64,000 bases of DNA from Fontisubflavum oceani (GTDB lineage: Bacteria > Pseudomonadota > Alphaproteobacteria > Rhodobacterales > Rhodobacteraceae), in the NCBI RefSeq assembly GCF_030407165.1, contig NZ_CP129111.1, positions 2,480,001 through 2,544,000 on the forward strand. Direction: 5' to 3'. Shown piece by piece: positions 60,768 to 64,000 of the stretch (its first letter is position 1; every line of letters starts with the position of its first letter). The notes beneath the pieces were generated by a model. That model ran no database searches. It saw only the letters and a list, made by a program, of their open reading frames with translations, and was not told the DNA's origin. Made by a program: the position numbers and the translations under genes.

Positions 60768-62219
60768 ATGGTTTCGCGCGTTATTCCGGTGGATCCCTTC
60801 GATCTGGTGATTTTTGGTGGCACCGGGGATTTGGCCCGACGGAAGATCTTGCCGGGGCTGTATCGACGCTTCTGGGCCGGGCAGATGCCCGAAGGCTCCC
60901 GCATCATTGGCGCAGCCCGTTCGGAGCAAGACAGTGCCGCTTGGCGGGACTTCGCGCGCGGGGCGATTTTGGAGTTCGTCTCCAAGACGAAGCACGACAC
61001 GGCCATGATCGACGCCTTCCTGGAGCGGTTGCACTATATTCCGGTCGATGCGCGTGGTGACGGCGGCTGGAAAGAACTGGCCGGGATGATGCGCGGTGAT
61101 GTGATTCAGGCGTTTTATTTCTCGGTTGGGCCGGGTTTGTTTGGTGATCTCGCAGAACGTCTGCACCGCTTTAAGATCGCCTGCGAAACCTGCCGAGTTG
61201 TTGTGGAAAAACCCTTTGGCCGGGATCTTGAGACGGCCCGTGCGTTGAATGCGACCTTGGCGGCGCATTTCCAGGAAGAGCAGATTTACCGGATCGACCA
61301 TTATCTTGGTAAAGAGACGGTTCAGAACCTGATGGCGGTGCGGTTTGCCAATGTGCTTTTCGAACCGCTCTGGAACGCGCAATATATCGACCATGTGCAA
61401 ATCACCGTGGCCGAAGAGGTTGGCGTTGGGGGGCGGGGTGGCTACTACGACAAATCGGGCGCGATGCGCGATATGGTGCAGAACCACCTGATGCAGCTTC
61501 TTTGCCTGACGGCGATGGAGCCGCCAAGCCGGTTTGAACCCAATGCGGTGCGTGATGAGAAGCTGAAAGTGATCCGGGCGCTGGACCCGCTTGGCCAAGC
61601 CGACATCGTGCGCGGGCAATATGCGGCGGGGGCGGAGCCGTCCTATCTGGAAGATGTTGACGACCCCGAGAGCCGGACCGAGAGTTTCATTGCCTTGAAG
61701 GTGCATGTGGCGAATTGGCGCTGGAACGGGACGCCATTTTACCTGCGCACGGGCAAGCGGATGAAGGCGCGGAATTCCGAGATTGTGGTGCATTTCAAAG
61801 AGCCGCCGCATTCGATTTTTGATGCCGATGCAGGGAGCCGCGCCAATGTGCTCTCGATCCGTTTGCAGCCCGATGAAGGCATGGACTTGCGCGTGACGAT
61901 CAAAGAACCGGGGCCGGGCGGCATGCGGCTGGTCGATGTACCGCTCGATATGAGCTTCGCCGATGCGTTGGGGCCAGAGGCCGCGGATGTGCCGGACGCC
62001 TATGAGCGCCTGATCATGGATGTGATCCGGGGCAATCAGACGCTCTTCATGCGGGGCGATGAGGTGGAGGCGGCCTGGGCCTGGACCGATCCGATCATCG
62101 CGGAGTGGACGGATCGGGGCGACCGACCGCTGCAATACGAGCCGGGGAGTGCCGGGCCGGAAGACGCGTTGATATTGTTGCACCGCGATGGGCGGCGCTG
62201 GCGGGAGATTGCACCATGA
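60768..62219 (+). CDS. zwf: Glucose-6-phosphate 1-dehydrogenase
   Basis: A 483-residue enzyme that oxidises glucose-6-P to 6-phosphogluconolactone with NADP+ or NAD+. It has the N-terminal dinucleotide motif IFGGTGDLARRK, the substrate/active-site motif RIDHYLGKETVQNLMAVRF and the catalytic Lys region VVVEKPFGRDLE. The length is typical. The ATG at 60768 follows CAGGAGAAC. It is coupled to pgl by an ATGA overlap. The upstream palindrome links its control to edd. Confidence 0.97.
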   Translation: MVSRVIPVDPFDLVIFGGTGDLARRKILPGLYRRFWAGQMPEGSRIIGAARSEQDSAAWRDFARGAILEFVSKTKHDTAMIDAFLERLHYIPVDARGDGGWKELAGMMRGDVIQAFYFSVGPGLFGDLAERLHRFKIACETCRVVVEKPFGRDLETARALNATLAAHFQEEQIYRIDHYLGKETVQNLMAVRFANVLFEPLWNAQYIDHVQITVAEEVGVGGRGGYYDKSGAMRDMVQNHLMQLLCLTAMEPPSRFEPNAVRDEKLKVIRALDPLGQADIVRGQYAAGAEPSYLEDVDDPESRTESFIALKVHVANWRWNGTPFYLRTGKRMKARNSEIVVHFKEPPHSIFDADAGSRANVLSIRLQPDEGMDLRVTIKEPGPGGMRLVDVPLDMSFADALGPEAADVPDAYERLIMDVIRGNQTLFMRGDEVEAAWAWTDPIIAEWTDRGDRPLQYEPGSAGPEDALILLHRDGRRWREIAP

Positions 62220-62890
62220 GACATCTGGTTGAATACCCTGATCGCGACATGATGATGTTGGATTTGGCGGATATGCTGGCCGGCGAACTGGCCGATTGCC
62301 TGCGCCGCCATGAGAGCGCCAGCTTCTGTGTACCGGGAGGCTCAACGCCGGGGCCAATTTTCGACGTGTTGAGTGAGCAAGCGCTGGATTGGGACCGGGT
62401 TGCGGTGTTCCTGAATGATGAGCGGTGGGTGGCTGAGGATGATCCGCGGTCGAACACCCGGCTTCTCAAAGAAAGACTTTTGATATCAAAAGCCGCCAAG
62501 GCAAACTTGATCCCACTATACGCGCCAGCGGCGGCGCCAGAAGATGTCATCAATACACTCGCGGTCGGATTTGAAGGGCATCTGCCGATCTCGGTTCTGG
62601 TCCTCGGCATGGGGGCCGATATGCATACAGCGAGCCTTTTCCCTGGTGCGGACCGGCTGGCGGAGGCGATGGCGAGCGACGCGCCGGTCTTGATGCCGAT
62701 GCGCGCAGAGGCGGCGGGCGAGCCGCGGATCACGCTCACCGCGCCGGTGCTGAACGGGGCGTTGTCGAAACATATCGTCATCTTCGGGACCGAAAAGCGC
62801 GCGGCGTTGGAGCGGGCGGCCCATCTCGACCCGATGGACGCGCCAATTCGCGCGGTCTGGTCCGATGCCACGGTACATTGGGCCGAATAG
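62216..62890 (+). CDS. pgl: 6-phosphogluconolactonase
   Basis: A 224-residue DevB-type lactonase that hydrolyses 6-phosphogluconolactone to 6-phosphogluconate. The NagB-like fold motifs are FCVPGGSTPGPIFDVL, VFLNDERWVAEDDPRSN and LGMGADMHTASLFPGA. The start ATG overlaps the zwf stop. The position between zwf and pgi is conserved in related bacteria, giving the oxidative steps as one operon. Confidence 0.95.
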   Translation: MRHLVEYPDRDMMMLDLADMLAGELADCLRRHESASFCVPGGSTPGPIFDVLSEQALDWDRVAVFLNDERWVAEDDPRSNTRLLKERLLISKAAKANLIPLYAPAAAPEDVINTLAVGFEGHLPISVLVLGMGADMHTASLFPGADRLAEAMASDAPVLMPMRAEAAGEPRITLTAPVLNGALSKHIVIFGTEKRAALERAAHLDPMDAPIRAVWSDATVHWAE

Positions 62891-62911
62891 TCACATAAAG
62901 GAAGAGCGGCC

Positions 62912-64000
62912 ATGTCGATTTGGGATGAGCTGAAGGCCCAGCGTGCGGCAAAGTCCGGACGCCGGATCTTGGACTTGTTTGAGGATGAGAGCCGAGCGGA
63001 GAGCTTTTCGCGGCGGAGCGACGGGTTGCTGTTCGACTTCTCCAAAACCGCGATTGATGGCGGGGCTTTTTCGCTGTTGCTGGAGTTGGCGCGGAGCGCA
63101 GAGGTGGAAGCCAAGCGCGACGCGATGTTTGCGGGGGATCGGATCAACGAAACCGAGAACCGCGCGGTGCTGCATTCCGCGCTCCGCGCGCCGGGTGGCG
63201 CGATCAATGTAGATGGCCAAGATGTAATGCCGGGCGTGTTGGAGACACGGGCGCGGATGGCGGCCTTCGCCGAGGCGGTGCGTGACGGCGGCGAAACCGG
63301 GCAGGGTGGGTCTTACACGGATGTGGTCAATATCGGCATTGGCGGCTCCGATTTGGGGCCCGTGATGGCCACATTGGCGCTCGCGCCGTGGCATGATGGG
63401 CCGCGCTTGCATTACGTCTCGAACGTCGATGGGGCGCATATTCAGGATACGCTTAAAGGGCTCGATCCGGCGCGGACCTTGGTGGTGGTGGCCTCCAAAA
63501 CCTTCACCACGATCGAGACCATGACCAATGCCGAAACCGCGCGCACCTGGATGGCAGAGACTGTGGCGGACCCGGCGGCGCAAATTGTGGCCCTCTCGTC
63601 AGCGACCGAGAAAACCGGTGCCTTTGGCATTCCGCCGGAGCGTGTCTTCGGCTTCGAAGATTGGGTCGGGGGGCGCTATTCGCTTTGGGGGCCGATTGGG
63701 CTTGGCATCATGCTGGCCGTGGGGTCTGAGGCGTTTGAACAGATGCTGGCCGGTGGGCACGCGATGGACAGGCATTTTCGTGAGGCGGATCTGGCCGACA
63801 ACATGTCGGTACTCCTGGCGCTGGTCGGGATTTGGCACAATCAGGTCTGCGGTTATGCCACCCGCGCCGTCTTGCCCTATGAACAGCGGTTGCTGCGATT
63901 GCCCGCCTATCTTCAGCAGTTGGAAATGGAGAGCAATGGCAAGCGCGTGGCGATGGATGGCAGCGATCTGGCAACCCATAGCGGGCCGGTCGTTTGGGGC
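62912..64000 (+). CDS. pgi: Glucose-6-phosphate isomerase (5' part, cut by window end)
   Basis: The first 363 residues of Pgi, with one open frame to the last base. Visible are FSKTAIDGGAFSLLLELARS, VVNIGIGGSDLGPVM (sugar-phosphate loop), VVASKTFTTIETMTNAE and GGRYSLWGPIGLGIML (family signature). The active-site Glu region is in YLQQLEMESNGKRV. Full Pgi is about 530 residues, so the last third is outside. AAAGGAAGAG precedes the ATG, 21 bases after the pgl stop. It interconverts fructose-6-P and glucose-6-P, feeding the ED route. Confidence 0.95.
   Translation, partial: MSIWDELKAQRAAKSGRRILDLFEDESRAESFSRRSDGLLFDFSKTAIDGGAFSLLLELARSAEVEAKRDAMFAGDRINETENRAVLHSALRAPGGAINVDGQDVMPGVLETRARMAAFAEAVRDGGETGQGGSYTDVVNIGIGGSDLGPVMATLALAPWHDGPRLHYVSNVDGAHIQDTLKGLDPARTLVVVASKTFTTIETMTNAETARTWMAETVADPAAQIVALSSATEKTGAFGIPPERVFGFEDWVGGRYSLWGPIGLGIMLAVGSEAFEQMLAGGHAMDRHFREADLADNMSVLLALVGIWHNQVCGYATRAVLPYEQRLLRLPAYLQQLEMESNGKRVAMDGSDLATHSGPVVWG

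Noticed and set aside
1..64000. Prophage, insertion sequence, CRISPR array, tRNA, rRNA or toxin-antitoxin system
   Set aside because: No transposase, integrase, phage structural gene, repeat-spacer array, tRNA-like cloverleaf or toxin family was recognised on either strand.

Overview
The window is a dense, GC-rich chromosomal segment from an alphaproteobacterium, most likely a marine Rhodobacterales (Roseobacter-type) heterotroph. The reasons are an ALAS-type hemA (C4 heme pathway) behind a perfect FNR/FnrL box, an alpha-glucoside aglR/aglEFGAK cluster, an Entner-Doudoroff gene set (zwf-pgl-pgi and edd-eda), a one-piece PutA with a divergent Lrp-type PutR, and Rhodobacterales-like intergenic palindromes. 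No rRNA, tRNA, CRISPR array, insertion sequence or prophage was seen.

Layout. 1-12.5 kb is mostly housekeeping: the end of a nickel/cobalt exporter, a MATE pump, an M20 peptidase, hemA, a RodZ-like protein, ispG, a VOC protein, a nitrilase-family hydrolase, a GlcD-type FAD oxidase and a VIT-family protein. 12.5-18.4 kb is a divergent sugar locus. A GntR/UTRA regulator, a Gfo/Idh dehydrogenase, a BadF-type sugar kinase and a NagA-like deacetylase run leftward. An SsuD-like flavin monooxygenase coupled to an aldo/keto reductase runs rightward. 18.4-28.1 kb is a leftward operon of three Gfo/Idh dehydrogenases, a binding protein, two permeases, an ATPase and mannonate dehydratase (uxuA), with a divergent FadR-type regulator. 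28.1-33.1 kb holds a hydrolase and putA/putR.

33.1-46.7 kb is the alpha-glucoside block. glk, a GH1 glucosidase and aglR run leftward, and aglEFGAK runs rightward from a region with two LacI-type operators. An SDR gene and edd-eda follow. 46.8-60.6 kb is mixed housekeeping: an outer-membrane beta-barrel, a PEP mutase-like lyase, ada, an aminotransferase, cysS, cimA, a methyltransferase with a phytoene-synthase-like protein, an MFS transporter, an alkA-like glycosylase with an esterase, an HNH nuclease and agmatinase. zwf-pgl-pgi (pgi cut by the window end) closes the window. edd and zwf carry the same 12-bp palindrome, so the two halves of the ED pathway look co-regulated. Together these genes would import alpha-glucosides, release and phosphorylate glucose, and oxidise it through the ED route.

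Quality warning. Ten genes are broken by an apparent missing base (ispG, the FAD oxidase, uxuA, two Gfo/Idh genes, aglK, eda, alkA, the HNH nuclease and speB). The frame always moves the same way and the break is nearly always at a G or C run. Several are normally essential or sit inside tightly coupled operons. The simplest reading is homopolymer under-calling in the assembly rather than gene decay. I annotate these as single genes and give the break position.
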